Below, piece by piece: positions 46,626-60,200 of a stretch of DNA of 64,000 nt. Below the pieces are notes generated by a model that did no database searches, was not told where the DNA came from, and saw only the letters and a list, made by a program, of their open reading frames with translations. The number at the start of each line of letters is the position of its first letter. Positions within the stretch are counted from its first letter, which is position 1. The stretch is from positions 144,309,308 through 144,373,307 of the forward strand of contig OZ023273.1 in NCBI GenBank assembly GCA_964007475.1, in the 5' to 3' direction. The stretch is from Hybos culiciformis (lineage: Eukaryota > Arthropoda > Insecta > Diptera > Hybotidae). The position numbers and the translations under genes are program-made.

Positions 46626-49600
46626 ATAAAAATTTCTTATTTAGTATAAGCCACATAAGCTAAATGTAAAAATTGTAATTAAGGTGAAAGGAAATAAAAT
46701 TAAATAAAAAATTAAAAAAATAAAACTTATTTTCGTATTCACGAAGTTTAATTAAGAACTTAAACATGAATAAAAAATTATTTAATTCAAAAAAAGTTTT
46801 TTCATTTAATCAAACTTAACTTTTATTAGACAAATCGGGGATTAAAATTTTCAATCACGGTTAAATTTATTTCTTAAAATTTTTGGAAATATTTTTTTGG
46901 TTCATTTTTTATATAGGTATTTATGTAATGTACTTTTGTACATATTTCGAATATTTTACTTGAAAAATATTGTGATATAAACCCTTCATAAACTTAAAAG
47001 AAAATTTAATTAAAGATTAGTTAATTAAATATGAATAAAGTTTTAGTCAATATATTAATAAATTCCAATTAATTAACTAAATTTCAATTAATCAATCAAA
47101 ATTTCATAATCAAAATTGCATTCTTGAATATGGGCGTTTAAATTTTTGGGAAAATATTAAGAGAACATTAAATTTATAATTTGCATTCAATTCAAAATAA
47201 CAATTCTCGTGAAAATAGAAAGAAATTTTTTTTTCGTATTTAAATATTTGGCAATTTTTAACAAAATTTTCGGCTAAATATTTTTAAATTAAAATTTATT
47301 CTCATAATCTTATTAAAGGAAAAACTACTAAAGATTATACAAATAATTTTAAAAATACTTAAATAAATATTAAAATTATGACGTTAAATAACATTAAAGA
47401 GGATTAACTATATACTATTTTTATGGTAAGCAATAAAAATAATTATTTAATCCAAATTATCCAAGTTATCTTTAAAAATAATTTTTAAATCATAAGAGAA
47501 AGTGCCCACAAGCACTTTAATTGTTAGCAGTCATACTTTATCTCAATATTCTAAAATTTTTTATGAGCTTTTTAAAATATATTTTAATAGTGTGTTAAAA
47601 AAAAAATACATAAAAAAAACCTTTTTTAAAAACAAGCTTTAATTTAATCAAACTAAAAAATAAGAAATAATATTGAATGAATAAAGTAACTAATCAGAGG
47701 CGCGGCAGTACAGACTAAAATAAATTTACATAAACTTAGAACTTTTGAAAATTTAAATATTTCTAATGTGCTTCAGTTTATGTAGATAATGACGATTTGG
47801 ACATCAAACTTTTATGAAATATTGATGATTAAGTATATTATAGTAGGTATAATTTTTAATTCCATTTGTTGCCTTTTTATCGTGTCTTTTCTTCATATTA
47901 TTTCGAGATTTCAAGCCGTCGCTTTCTGTGTTGCTGTTTCATTTGAATTTTATTTTGGTTATTAAATGTCCTTGATCAGACCTTGATCATCACCTAGAGA
48001 TATAGTCCATTTCAAGACAAATCCAAACACTCCAAACACAATGGGGCTATACTTAATTTAGATGACGCGCAATTGTGATCAGCATCTGGGTCGATCATCA
48101 GATCAGCTCGATTGTACCATATTATTGCGTTGTCATTGAAGTTACATAAGGGCGTCATTCTGAATGCTTGTAATATTCAATTTAGACATTACACAGGCGA
48201 TACAACCTATATTCAATCAAACTATAAATTTAAACATAATAAATAAAACTTTCAAAATTCATAAGCTCAATTAAAATGAATTATTATTTTATTTTCTTCT
48301 ATTATCGCTTATTATTGAGAAACGAAATTATTACACCTCTATGCATTAATAACATCCAAAGTTTCAGTACATCAATGTCATTCTAATCTTATTTATTTTT
48401 CACTTCATTAACTACCAATTCTATTTTATGTAATTTTAAGTTTAAATATTTTGATGTTAAAAAAGAAAAAACGATTTTAATCAATGTGTGTAGGTGCGAT
48501 AAATTTAAATTATTTCGAATAAAATTATTCACACTTACTTTATGTCGTCGTAATACTAAGAAAAATTAAAAGAAGACGAAGTTACATTATATGTTATTCT
48601 CTCAAAAATTATGATTAAAAGGAACAGTATTATATATATTTATAATTTTTGTTATAAATAACAAAATTCATTATAAATATCTTTTTTTAACCCTTTATAA
48701 TCTTTAATAAACAAACTTAAGGTATAATGTCATTGATTGACAATGTCATTATGTTGTTTATTACAGCAATGAATTAAATCTATTTTCGTAAGAAAAAAAA
48801 TATAAATAAATATATTTAAAAAAATATATATATGTATATATTTCTACAAAAAAGCCTAATTTTAATAATTTTAAGAGAAAAATTAATATTTACAGAAATA
48901 TTTAATATAAAAAAAAAAAACTGATGTTCATGAACATGGATAGCAAAATAATGTAAATATCTTTCAAAGAATATTATACGGATAAAAAAGGCTTAATTCT
49001 TTAAAATCTTAAATTAAGCTAATAAGATAAGGGGACAAATTATGAAATTTCTTTGTCTCGTTGATAACTATAATAAGCATTTTAGTCTTTTACGATGTTT
49101 GAACTCAAATATAATTGAGATATATGAAATATATTAAAAAATTCGTAAATCCTCTAGATTAAAATAAATCAACGGCGTTTTTAGTATATACTATTTTAGG
49201 GTGAAAGACCCTAAGTTATGCTTAATACCATTTGTATAGAAGATTTAAATATCAGATACACTTAATTTTAACTTGTCAATATCTACTTCAAGATAAAACT
49301 GAAGAAAAATTTTTGAAAATTAAATTATGATTAATTTAACTTAACCACAAATATATAATGAAATTCTGTCGAAACACTTATTTCCTATTCTAATAAGTTC
49401 GACCTGCGTTTTTTGAATAATTTAGTGCAATTAAAGAAAAGGTCAAAGAAATTTTGGCAAACCTAAAAATAGAACATATTAATTCAAACACATCACTTAA
49501 TCTTGTTTTTTACATTTTACGTTACTAAAATGACGCAAATTAATTTCATAATATAGTTATCAAAAAAAAAACCCACAGAACTAATAAAAAGAATAATAAT

Positions 49601-51639
49601 GATAAAATGAGAAAATACTTAACTATAAGATGTGACGAAAAGGACCCTCTACTAAAATCTGTATATATTTCTTTTATACACATGTAAATAACTTAACTTA
49701 ACAATTGTTTCGTATATAATATGAATATGTACTTGTATACTATGCCATTTCATTTTCTTCATATAGTTAGACAACCATAATAAAGGATAAATTCTCAGTG
49801 TTTGTTCTCGTCACATCACTTTATATCCTTTTATAATCGTTTTATATTTTCATTCAAGTATTATCATTACTATTATCCTTTATATTGCTCATAAAAACTT
49901 TACATTTTGATTAGGTATTAGAAAACTTTTAAGGTAAAGTATTGTTTTATTTGTGTTTATAACTATTCATATTTTTTTTAATACAAATACAAAAAAAAAA
50001 AAACTATTTATGCAACAAAAATATTTGTATGAATATATTTTTATTTGTTGTGGAAGGATCCGAAAGGATTATAAGGAAATTATCATTATATAATCCTTAT
50101 CAAGTATATTGTTATTTTTTCATAAGTTTTTTATTTTAGCAATGACAAAATTAATCTAGTTAGATCTGAGCGATAATTAGAATCGTAATTTAGAACTTCA
50201 TTTAAAAACTCGAACTTGTAATTAATTTGTAAATTAATTTTATTGAAATAGGGAAGGGAATGTTAACATATGGACTTTTCTTTATGTATTTATTTATTTA
50301 TATTTAAAATTCAATAAATCGAATTCCTTAAATTGATTAAATCAAAAAAATTTATTAAATAAATAAAACCCTAGGCTATACATTCTAAGTATTCATTTCA
50401 GAACATTTAAAAATTTTGACAAGGTAAAACTTAAAGAAAAAAACTTTAAAAAGAAAATATGTAAAAAAAAAAACATTGAAGCTTCTCGCATATTACATCA
50501 CTGTGTAAACATAAACAACACGTTCACATAAAATAACAAGTCTAAGAAGATTAATGTTATAAATATATTCTTCAATACTTCAATTGGAAAATTTTGTTTC
50601 ATTGAAGAAAATGTATTTTTTTTTTTTCAATATCATTCATAACAGAAGAGGAAATTATTATGAAAAAAAAATTTAGAGTATTTATGTCACATTTCAAAAG
50701 ATATAATAAAATTATATAAAAAAGCATAATATTATGTTTGTTTTGATCGTTTTGTTTCAAAATTATAACATATATATAATTTACAATTCATAATGAAATC
50801 GGTGAATGAATATATGAAATAATTTTGAAACTAGTAAAAAAATTATAAAATACTGTTCATTAAAATTTCAAATAATAAATAATTTTTAATAGTTAGAAAA
50901 TTACACAATTTCAAATAATCGTAATGCATTGAAAAACAAAATATAAATGTGTTCAAAAAAATAGTGAGATTATTTATCTTCAATGTTCTTACACCAGAGC
51001 GGTTAGTGGCAGAAAACGGCAATATTTAGGGCGCCCACAGATGGTTTATTATATGTTTATTATACAATTATATAAAAATTTTAATAATATCAAAAAAATT
51101 ATCAAAAAAAATATTTTGTAGCGTCCTTAAATTTATATTGAACTTATTAGATTCTTAAAACTTTTTCATAGATACTTTAAAATTAAAAATTATAAAAATA
51201 TAAAAAAATTATAAAAATTATAAAATTATAATTTTTTAGTGTGATTTTAACTCACTTTATGACAAGCTGTTGGTACAAAAACCTTGAGCCCGTTAATCTC
51301 TTTATCAAAATTGTTTCTTCCCCATCTTTTTCAAGGCTTACTTAATTTTTAATATATATTTAAAATATATGCCGTATATATATTTAAAATAAATAAAAAT
51401 AAACTGAAAAATTAAAGTTTTTGGGAAGGCAAATCTCATTGAAAAGTTAATCATTTTAAATATTATAGCGCTGAGTTCTATAATTTTTTTTTTTTTATTT
51501 TCGATTTTTTATCATTGGAATCAATAAATAAAAATAAATAAACATTTTAAGACCAAAATTCAATAAATTAAATTGTTTTTTATTTTATTTTCCCGATTTT
51601 CTTCGTTCTGGTTTTTCTTTATTTTTTTTTTTTTTTTTT
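46626..51639. other. AT-rich intergenic sequence with one G+C-richer island
   Basis: The island at about 47880-48220 holds several GATCA words and a 48-codon minus-strand ORF (48158-48012). A small G+C-rich spot lies at 50997-51045. Otherwise only homopolymers and chance ORFs. Confidence 0.45.
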
Positions 51640-53956
51640 TTTTATTTATTTATTTATTTATTTCATTTCTGCTTAACACAAACAGTTTACAAAAGCTTAA
51701 AATTAAAAAAAATTTACATTACGTTAGCAGTATTATGTTACAAATAAAATTTGATAAATATATTTACATTACATAATAAAAATTTAAAATACTATTCGTA
51801 AGAACTAAAATAAGAATTTAAAATTTATTTAATTATTAACTATATTATACAATATGGCTAAATAAAATTGATTTTTGAACATTCTTTGACAAGGAGAAAT
51901 CGATTGAACTCTTATATTTATTGCCCAAAATCAACATTCGGTTAACTGGCTCAAACATTCCATAATTTGTTCTATGACAAAAAGTTACAAAAAGGTTATT
52001 GGAACGTAATCTGGATTCAGTAATAAATTGAATTTTGCCAGAAATTTGATTTGAGATTATATTGTCTTTGATTATTTCAATTAGGAAAGTAATATCAGCA
52101 ACTTCACGCCTTTTTTCTAAAGAGGTCAAGTCAATCAATTTCAGCCTAAATTGATAGGAAGGGAGAATAAGGGGGTCGGACCATGGTAAATTACGAAGGG
52201 CAAATCTGAGAAATTTTTTTTGAATAGATTCAATTCTATCAATATGGACTTGATAGAATGGAGCCCATACTTGGGTTGCATATTCCAAAATTGGTCGAAC
52301 TAGTGTCGTAAAGAGGGCTTTCAAAATGTAGGGATCAACAAAGTCTTTTGACCATCTTTTAATAAACCCAAGCAACGAGTTAGCTTTATTAGTGATATGA
52401 GTATAATGGATTTTAAAAGAAAGTTTTTCATCAAAATAAACACCCAGATCTTTAATTGATTGAACTTTTAATAACTTTTCATTATTGAAAGAGTAACTCG
52501 AAGGCACAGGATTTGTTCGGCGAGAATACGAGACCAAATGACATTTGCTAATGTTGAGCTTAAGATTGTTCTCATGACACCATTTATAAAAATTATCAAG
52601 GTCTTTCTGTAGTAAGGAACTATCATGGTTGGACGTGATTTTTTTAAAAAATTTCATGTCATCCGCATAAATTTGCACCTCACTATTATTAATGATTGAC
52701 GTAACGTCATTTACAGAAATAATAAACAGTAAGGGACCCAGATGGCTACCTTGTGGGACGCCTGAGTTGGCCTCAATAGAAGAAGATACAACGCCTCTAA
52801 AAGCGACATTGTAGCTTCTACCTATTAAGTACGAGTGAATCCAATTGAGAAAAGGTTCTGGAAAGCCATAGGCTTTCAATTTGAGAAGGATTACACTATG
52901 CGGTAAAATGTCAAAAGCCTTACTTAGATCTGTATATACGACATCTGTTTGGAAGCCTTCCTCCATGTTAGCAATGAATTTTGAAGTACATTCAACAAGA
53001 TTGGTTGAAGTTGACTTGTGTTTCATGAAGCCATGTTGGTTATCTACCAAAAAACTTGTGCAATGAGGGTACACAAAGTCGAAGATCATAAGCTCAAACA
53101 ACTTTGGGATAGCTGAAAGCTTCGCAATTGGGCGGTAGTTTGCTACATCATTCCTAGCATTTGCCTTGTGAGTCGGTCTAATGAAAGCTACTTTCCAAAA
53201 AGAGGGGAAAATACCGGAAGAGATCGAAAGGTTGAAAAGGCGAGACAGGGGATAGGCAAGAACATCAGAACAATTTTTCAAAATGTTCTCCGGTATACCG
53301 TCGGGTCCAGGAGTAGTGTTATTTCCCTGGCGACTTAGGTAATTATTTACAAGACTTTGGGGAAAGAAAAGGTCAGAGAAGGTTGTTTTAGGGCAGTCAT
53401 TTAAGTGGGAGAAGTTTGATTCAGAAACGGTAAATGCCACGTCAGAATAAGCTTCAGAAAAAAAATTTCTGAAGAATTCAGAAATTGTAGCCGGATCACC
53501 ACTTGATGAGCTCAAAAATTTCATAAATGAGGGATATTGGTCTGATTTTCTCCTTGAATTAACAAATTTCCAAAAAGATCTTGGATCGGATTTTAATTTG
53601 ACAGACATGTTTAAAATATAATTGTTATATGATTCATTTGAGAGGAGTCTAAAATTGTCAAAAAGAAGTTTAAAATTATTATAATCGTTGATATTTTTTG
53701 TTTTAAGGTACTTACGCCATACCTTATTTTTTTTGTTTCTTAATTTTTTTAGATCGCGAGTAAACCAAGGCGGACTGGAATTCCAATCTCTGTCTTTGTC
53801 TAAGGGAACGAAGAGTCTGAAACCTTCTAATAAGATTTCATAAAATTTAAAAACAATTTGCTCAATATTATTGTCATTGAATAATACAGAGAAGTCAATG
53901 GTATTTAAATATTGGTTAAGACCAATAAAGTCAGTTTTATAAAAATTAAAAAATTA
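51640..53956 (-). mobile_element. 5'-truncated non-LTR retrotransposon (jockey/CR1-like LINE)
   Basis: Minus-strand element. Its 3' end is an A tail followed inward by repeated AAAT units (plus strand 51619-51664). The body is one open reverse transcriptase frame and the 5' end is lost near 53956, where the frame meets TAA. The upstream endonuclease and ORF1 are missing, the usual result of incomplete target-primed reverse transcription. The body is clearly G+C-richer than the host DNA. I could not fix a target-site duplication. Confidence 0.85.
51845..53953 (-). CDS. Reverse transcriptase of the LINE, 702 codons open (587 from first ATG)
   Basis: The frame runs without a stop from 53953 to 51847 and contains an ATG at 53608. 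The N-terminal 115 residues upstream of this ATG match the linker between endonuclease and polymerase (PPWFTRDLKKLRNKKNKVWR). Counting from the ATG: PGPDGIPENIL at about 100, the fingers motif NYRPIAKLSAIPKLFE at 157, catalytic block YTDLSKAFD at 225-233, GVPQGSHLGPLLF at 283-295, and the YADD box at 314-317. The three catalytic aspartates are all present. The C-terminal part (thumb and following region) continues to residue 587. The enzyme would copy its own RNA at a nicked target; without the endonuclease domain this copy is not autonomous. The absence of stops in 2.1 kb points to recent insertion. Confidence 0.92.
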   Translation of the reverse strand, partial: FFNFYKTDFIGLNQYLNTIDFSVLFNDNNIEQIVFKFYEILLEGFRLFVPLDKDRDWNSSPPWFTRDLKKLRNKKNKVWRKYLKTKNINDYNNFKLLFDNFRLLSNESYNNYILNMSVKLKSDPRSFWKFVNSRRKSDQYPSFMKFLSSSSGDPATISEFFRNFFSEAYSDVAFTVSESNFSHLNDCPKTTFSDLFFPQSLVNNYLSRQGNNTTPGPDGIPENILKNCSDVLAYPLSRLFNLSISSGIFPSFWKVAFIRPTHKANARNDVANYRPIAKLSAIPKLFELMIFDFVYPHCTSFLVDNQHGFMKHKSTSTNLVECTSKFIANMEEGFQTDVVYTDLSKAFDILPHSVILLKLKAYGFPEPFLNWIHSYLIGRSYNVAFRGVVSSSIEANSGVPQGSHLGPLLFIISVNDVTSIINNSEVQIYADDMKFFKKITSNHDSSLLQKDLDNFYKWCHENNLKLNISKCHLVSYSRRTNPVPSSYSFNNEKLLKVQSIKDLGVYFDEKLSFKIHYTHITNKANSLLGFIKRWSKDFVDPYILKALFTTLVRPILEYATQVWAPFYQVHIDRIESIQKKFLRFALRNLPWSDPLILPSYQFRLKLIDLTSLEKRREVADITFLIEIIKDNIISNQISGKIQFITESRLRSNNLFVTFCHRTNYGMFEPVNRMLILGNKYKSSIDFSLSKNVQKSILFSHIV

Positions 53957-56784
53957 TTCAAATGCAAATGTGGTAATGCGAAATTGATAATTTTTATTTT
54001 TATTTTTTGCATATAATTAAAACATAGTTTACTTGCCGAAAAAATATGCTGCTGTGCTTTCCAGTTTTAGCTCACGTTTAGATTCTTGAATTTTATAAGA
54101 TATGATATCCAATAAATTATATTTAACCCGAAAATTGTAAATCACTACTTACACAATACCTACACAAAAAGCATTTCTTCTAAGTCATCATTTATTTCAA
54201 TTTTGAATTATATAAGAATTTTTTTTTTATTTTATCTTTTAATATATTCGAATAATAAAAATGAACAAAATTTTTCTTAGTCTAAAGAAGAATAAAAAAT
54301 ATATAATTTGCTATTTTTTGCTAATTTCTACATTATTTATGTTTAAACATAAAACTTAACAATAAACTGATTTTGTATTATGTATATTTTATTTTATTTT
54401 GTCAACATAAAATATTTATTTATAAAATGTCTAGTTAACCGTAATTAATGTTAATTACATATGAGGGTATATATAATTTCAAAGTTAAAATTCTTAAAAT
54501 TTTATGGATGATTAAATATAATATGTATTAAGTTCTAACTATCTGCACTTGATGCTTTACTATAATGCCTGCTTTCAAAATATATTCACATGTCTTCTTC
54601 AAGTTGTTAATTTATACTTTCATTTTGTATATTATACATAATTATTATAATATTATTTAGAGCTCTCGCGCACTAGCAAAAGTTGTTGAGCATTTAAAAA
54701 GTTGCCTGAAATTTCCTCATCGCGCACTAGAAATTAAGCTAAATAGTTGCATATAAAAGTTAAAACCCAACAATTACTTCTCTTACATATTTTCGAATAT
54801 AAAATGTCTAGAGTCATTTATTGTCTCATTCTCATTTCATCGTCAATTTTACCGCACTATGACCTTTTTCACTTTAAACTCATATTATATAATAATTATA
54901 TTAAATTCTCACATTTAATTATATCAAACAATCACTGAAATTCTATTCAAATCAAAATTATTTTTTTACAGATTTAATAATTAATAAATGATAAAAGTTT
55001 ATTTGTAAATTTACATGTTGACAAAAAGCGGATAATATTGTCCAGATTTGATTTAATTTATTCGGAAAATTTTCCAAAATTAAATTTCTGCTTTAGATTT
55101 GTATAATGAAATTTACCATTTTAGAAAATATTATTCTTATTAATTGCTGGCTTATTGTTAAAAAATAAACCAAATTAAATATTCTCATCGGCACCTACAC
55201 ATAAAAGTAATATCTGAGTTATCCTTTTTTTTGATTTAATGTAATTTCAAAATTCATTACACCTATGAATATAGATGTACATACATTTAATTATTTCGCA
55301 GGGAAATTTTGTTACTGAATTTTGTAATATGTACATAAATGTATAATGTATTATTTATCCATAATATAATATGTATATATATGTAAATGTAATATATCTA
55401 AACAGTAGAGATTTTTTTTTGTATATTAAAATATTAAACCCTTCATGCCATTATTACAAAAAGGAAAAGTCAACAATTGTTGTAAAAAGTTATTAACAAT
55501 AAAAAAAATTAATTTCAAATATAGATAGAATATTTAGCGGACCCATTTGGATTAAATTCAGCTCAGGCACTAAAGAGAACACATTTTAAATTATTATTAA
55601 AAAAATAGTTGGTCAATAATCCTCAATCCTCAGTCCTTGCTACTTTCACAATAAATTAAGTTCTAATAATTGATGTCCTAAATACAGGGACTAACCAGAG
55701 AAATATTTTCCTATGAAATTTTGAAATCCCTACCATGAAATCTGGAAAATATCTTTTCAAGACAATTTTCAGTACGTATCTAAGGTGTTATACACAATTT
55801 TAATTTAATCTCAATTTGTTTTAATTAAAATAAATTATAGGGAACAATTTTTTTTTTTAATTAACATAAATTCAATTTGCAATTTAAAATTATTTTTAAT
55901 TCATGATTTACATTGGAATAAAACAAAACGAAACTTTTTAGAGAGTTTTTTGCGCTTCAATTTTATAGGCTTACAAACTTTATTTTACTCCTACTTAAAA
56001 TGCTGGATATTGTCATTTCAGGTCAAAAAAACATATTTTTTTTATGTTATATGAATACCCAACATTATTTAGCTATATTTTTTTATATACATAAATTCGT
56101 CAAACATAAATATTACAAGTCATAATTTTTAAATATTAATCAAAATAAATTGTTGCATAAATATGTATAATAGAAAAAGTATAATAGATAAAGGCAATTT
56201 TTAATTTTGTAAAAAAAATATTATTATATAAATTGTTATTGAATTTTTGCTCTAATTTTCTTTTTTACCCAAATATATTTGCAGGTGTTTTTATTTCAAA
56301 TGTAATATAATATACCTGTAATATATACCTAAGAATACTTTTTTGACTTTAATCAAATTATTGGACAATTTCTTTTTCTTTCGTTTTTATAAATAACATA
56401 CATAATGTATAATTGAGTAGAAATTGTTGTCGTAATTTGTGTTTATTTAGCGTATGAATGTTAAATAATTTTCTTAAAGTGTAGAGAAAAATTTAATACA
56501 TATATATTCTAGATACGTATAATACGTTATAATCTCTAATATATTATCACACATTAAACAATTAGGTATACTAGAATAAGTCGGAAAATACTATAATGTA
56601 CAAATAAATATTTTATAAATTATATTTTTTGAATCATAAACCATAAGTAAGTCTGACTAAAGCTATAAATAAATTCTTTAAGTTCTCACAATAATTCTTA
56701 TATTACCAGTGTACAAATATAGGGCTAGGGGACTTCAGAGTTTGCAGAACCAACCGTCCATCATGATTTAAGTTTCTAAAAAAT
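53957..56784. other. AT-rich intergenic sequence, no gene seen
   Basis: Only chance ORFs. CGCGCACTAG occurs twice in direct orientation (54667 and 54721), 54 bases apart. No other structure. Confidence 0.5.
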
Positions 56785-56936
56785 AATACTTTTTTGAAAA
56801 CACCCAATTTTTGACCTTATCTTTTTTAATAATTTTCCGAATAAAGGTTGGAAGGTTGACAGAGTCCACTAAAATATGTATTCGGAAAATTATAAAAATG
56901 GTAAATTCAAAAATTGTGTGTTTTCAAAAAAGTATT
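56785..56936. repeat. Imperfect inverted repeat, about 59-base arms
   Basis: AATACTTTTTTGAAAACACC near 56785 pairs with TGTGTTTTCAAAAAAGTATT at 56917-56936. Inner parts ATAATTTTCCGAATA and TATTCGGAAAATTAT also pair around a 35-base centre. It is probably a small foldback element or a folded RNA; no target duplication was found. Confidence 0.65.
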
Positions 56937-57294
56937 ACGTAGTAAAATATTTTAAAGAGTTTAGGTATTCAAAAATTAAAATTAAATTATTTATTTGTTA
57001 AAGTTTTTTAATTTTATTTTTGATAACACTTCTATTAATGGTAACCATTTCATAAAAAATAATTATTAAATTTGACTCAGAAACTAAGTCGTAATCGATA
57101 CCTAAAGAAATGTATGAAATTACTTCACACATTGATATATAAATTTGTATTAATTGTTTCCTTTTTGCAGATATCAAAAATTCCATGTAAAGAATAATTC
57201 TATCATCACTTCCAGAGCTTCTTAATTTATACACACAATATTGGTCAAAATATAAGACAACATAGTATATTGTACATAATATATTAAAAATTAA
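56937..57294. other. Upstream region of the prepropeptide gene
   Basis: Expected to hold promoter and 5' UTR; no element identified. A minus-strand open frame (56998-57234, extendable into the next exon on the opposite strand) lacks a supported start and splice sites. Confidence 0.35.
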
Positions 57295-60200
57295 ATGACT
57301 AATAAAAAAATGACACTATCAAATATTTTATGGACTTCAATAATATCAGTCATATGTTGTATACATTTGAATACAAATGCGTTTCCATATTCACCAGTTC
57401 GTCATCCCATAATAAAATCTTCCAATAATATTCCTATAACAATAGAACAAAATGAACGTCAATCGCCGTTTTTGAGACAACAAAAAATTGATATGACAAA
57501 TTCTCAATTATCTGAACAAATTACATTACCACCACCATCAACAGCGGTCGATGCCAATGAAAGAATTGTTTATGATCCTGGAGATGGTAAGTGAAAAATA
57601 AAAAGTTTGTAATTTATTCATTGTCCTCTAATTAATAAATTTCGTTTCTTTGAAAATACAACACAGTTAGTCAGTAATTTAATTTTGCAGCACAGAATAT
57701 AAAATTTAATTAAATAAAATGTTATTTTAAGTATATAGCATTAATTTCCATAATGTTTTCATAAAAATAAAAATATCTATCATGATGATAATAATTCACA
57801 TTTAGTAATTAAATTTTATTTATTTTTAATTCATTTACAAAAAAAATAAAATAATTGTTTTAAAATAAAAAAGCCAATGCGTGCGTTCAATTTCCAATTG
57901 AAGCAATAATCATTTTCTCCTATTAAAGATAATAAGATTAGCATCAATTTATTCCCTAGAATCCTTTTAAAGTATTTCTAGGTCATTTCTTGTAGATAAC
58001 TTTATTTAAGATGAATTTCTTTTTAAGTATATACCTTTAACTAAAAATAATAAATATTTTGAGATATAACAATAATAATAATAATGTGTATTATTATTAC
58101 GTATAGTAAATATTTAATGTATGTATAGTAGAAAAACCGAGCGTATAGTTAAATACAAAAAGAGGAAGAATATATTAATGTCGTTTTATTATACACAAAT
58201 AATGCTAAAAATAAGTTTCATCTAAGGCGAAGTTATGAATAATTATTATAGTGTAGAAGAGAAAAAATTTTATCAGTCATTAACTTTACATGTTAAAATT
58301 TAAATAATTGCACATTCGAAATTCTTACTAAAAATAGTAAAAATGTACAAACAAACATTATGTCAACAACACATATAGCATACGTACACACTGCAGATAT
58401 TATTTATAATACCTACATAGTACTTCTGATGATGTTAATATTCTAATATATACAGTTTTGCCGAATAAAACAGTCGAAATTATTTCAAAGATTCCAAAAA
58501 TTTTTATACATAAAACTGAATAAAAATATACTTCTAAAAATAACTCTTTTTGGTCATAAAGTTATTCACAGAATTGTTTTGATTGTAGGATAATACCACA
58601 TCATCCTTTTATGAAATATAAATTAATATTACGTCTGAAGAAGTGGGTAAAAAAAGTATATGTTGAAAAAAAATCAATGTAATAGGACCTTTCGTTGAGG
58701 TTTTATTTATTTTTCTTTTTGAATATTGTTAAACATTAATAGTTCGATTTTTTTTTTGGCAAACAGAATTAATAAAATAGTATTTTATAAAATTTTTTGA
58801 TAATTTATTTATGTAACATACGACAATACAATGTTTTAAGTAGAATTAGCAAAACCTAAAATTTAAATCTTTTATGATCCTAGATTGCTAAAATTTTGTT
58901 AAGAGAAAAGTTTTAATATTTTTATCATAATTTTATCACTAATTTCTAAATTGTTTGAATAATATTAAGTACGAAACACCACGAATTACTTGTAAGTTGA
59001 CTCAAATATTAACATTTTTAAACTAATAGTATATAATACTACACATTACCAGTATAATACTCTTCTAATGTTTCCAAAATATAATAATCAAGTGATATAA
59101 TTTAGTCTAGAACAAAATTTTAACCAAAGACGGCTTGTGAGTCTGTGTATCAAGAATTTTTAATTATACCTACACAAATAGTACAAAACTTAAAAATTAA
59201 GATGTTTCACTTACGTTTTTCGGACAGACGTATAAAACATAATATAACTGATAATTCTATTCTCTTTTAAAAGAAAATTTATAAGCAAATTTAATTTAAT
59301 ATAAAGTTGTGGTTGATTTGATTTTGATTATGTGCTTCAATATATATTTTCTTATCAAGTCTAATCGAATCCTTTAAATCTGTTTAAATAAAAAATATTG
59401 CAAAGGGTAAGAGTTATATTGATTTTTTATCGTTATTTAATGTATATTTGTACATTATACGAATTTATAAATATATTTGATTACCAAATCAAGGAAAATT
59501 TTTTATATTACAAGTTATTTTTTTTGCCAGAAAATTGATAATATTGTTTTTGTTAACGTTTTGTGTTAAATTTAATATAAACACGATGAATACATATATT
59601 TAAAATAATTACGTAATTTTTTTCAACGAAATTGACAGTGGTTTAATAAGCGATTATTGTATAGCATCATAAAGGAAGTATTAATATAGGAATTAGTCCC
59701 ATACAAAAAATGCTAATAAAAATTGTGAAACAAAAAATCCATATCACAACCTGAAAAAATGATTGGAATATATTATTCCCTCTATGTATTGACTGTAATA
59801 ACTACGCACATTATAACAAGGTTTCACTTACATTTTAAGAACATTTTACGATATTATTTTCACGAAGTAACTATTAGTGTCGTTTGATATTATAGAACTT
59901 AAGCCATTTTCATAACATATTTGATCTAAAAAAGTTTGACTCGTCTGAAAACACATTTTACGAGTGTTCGTATTTCAATAAATTATATTAAAATTTAATT
60001 TACATGAATATGTACAAATAATTTTCGAATAATTTTCAAAAAATAATATTTTTAAGTATTGAATTGTTTAAAAAACACAGTATAACAAAAACTTATTGTT
60101 ATTATTATGTATACATATAAAAATTGTTTTAAAGATAAACAGAATTGAAAATTTGTAAATCATTGAATGTTTAATTTAAATTAAATGAAGCAAAGAATTT

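Noticed and set aside
52881..53066. Plus-strand 61-codon ORF
   Set aside because: Antisense shadow of the LINE reverse transcriptase.
56998..57234. Minus-strand 78-codon ORF just upstream of the prepropeptide gene
   Set aside because: The first codon is GTG, the frame extends antisense into exon 1 of the other gene, and no acceptor or good start was found. Composition is somewhat protein-like, so it is not fully excluded.
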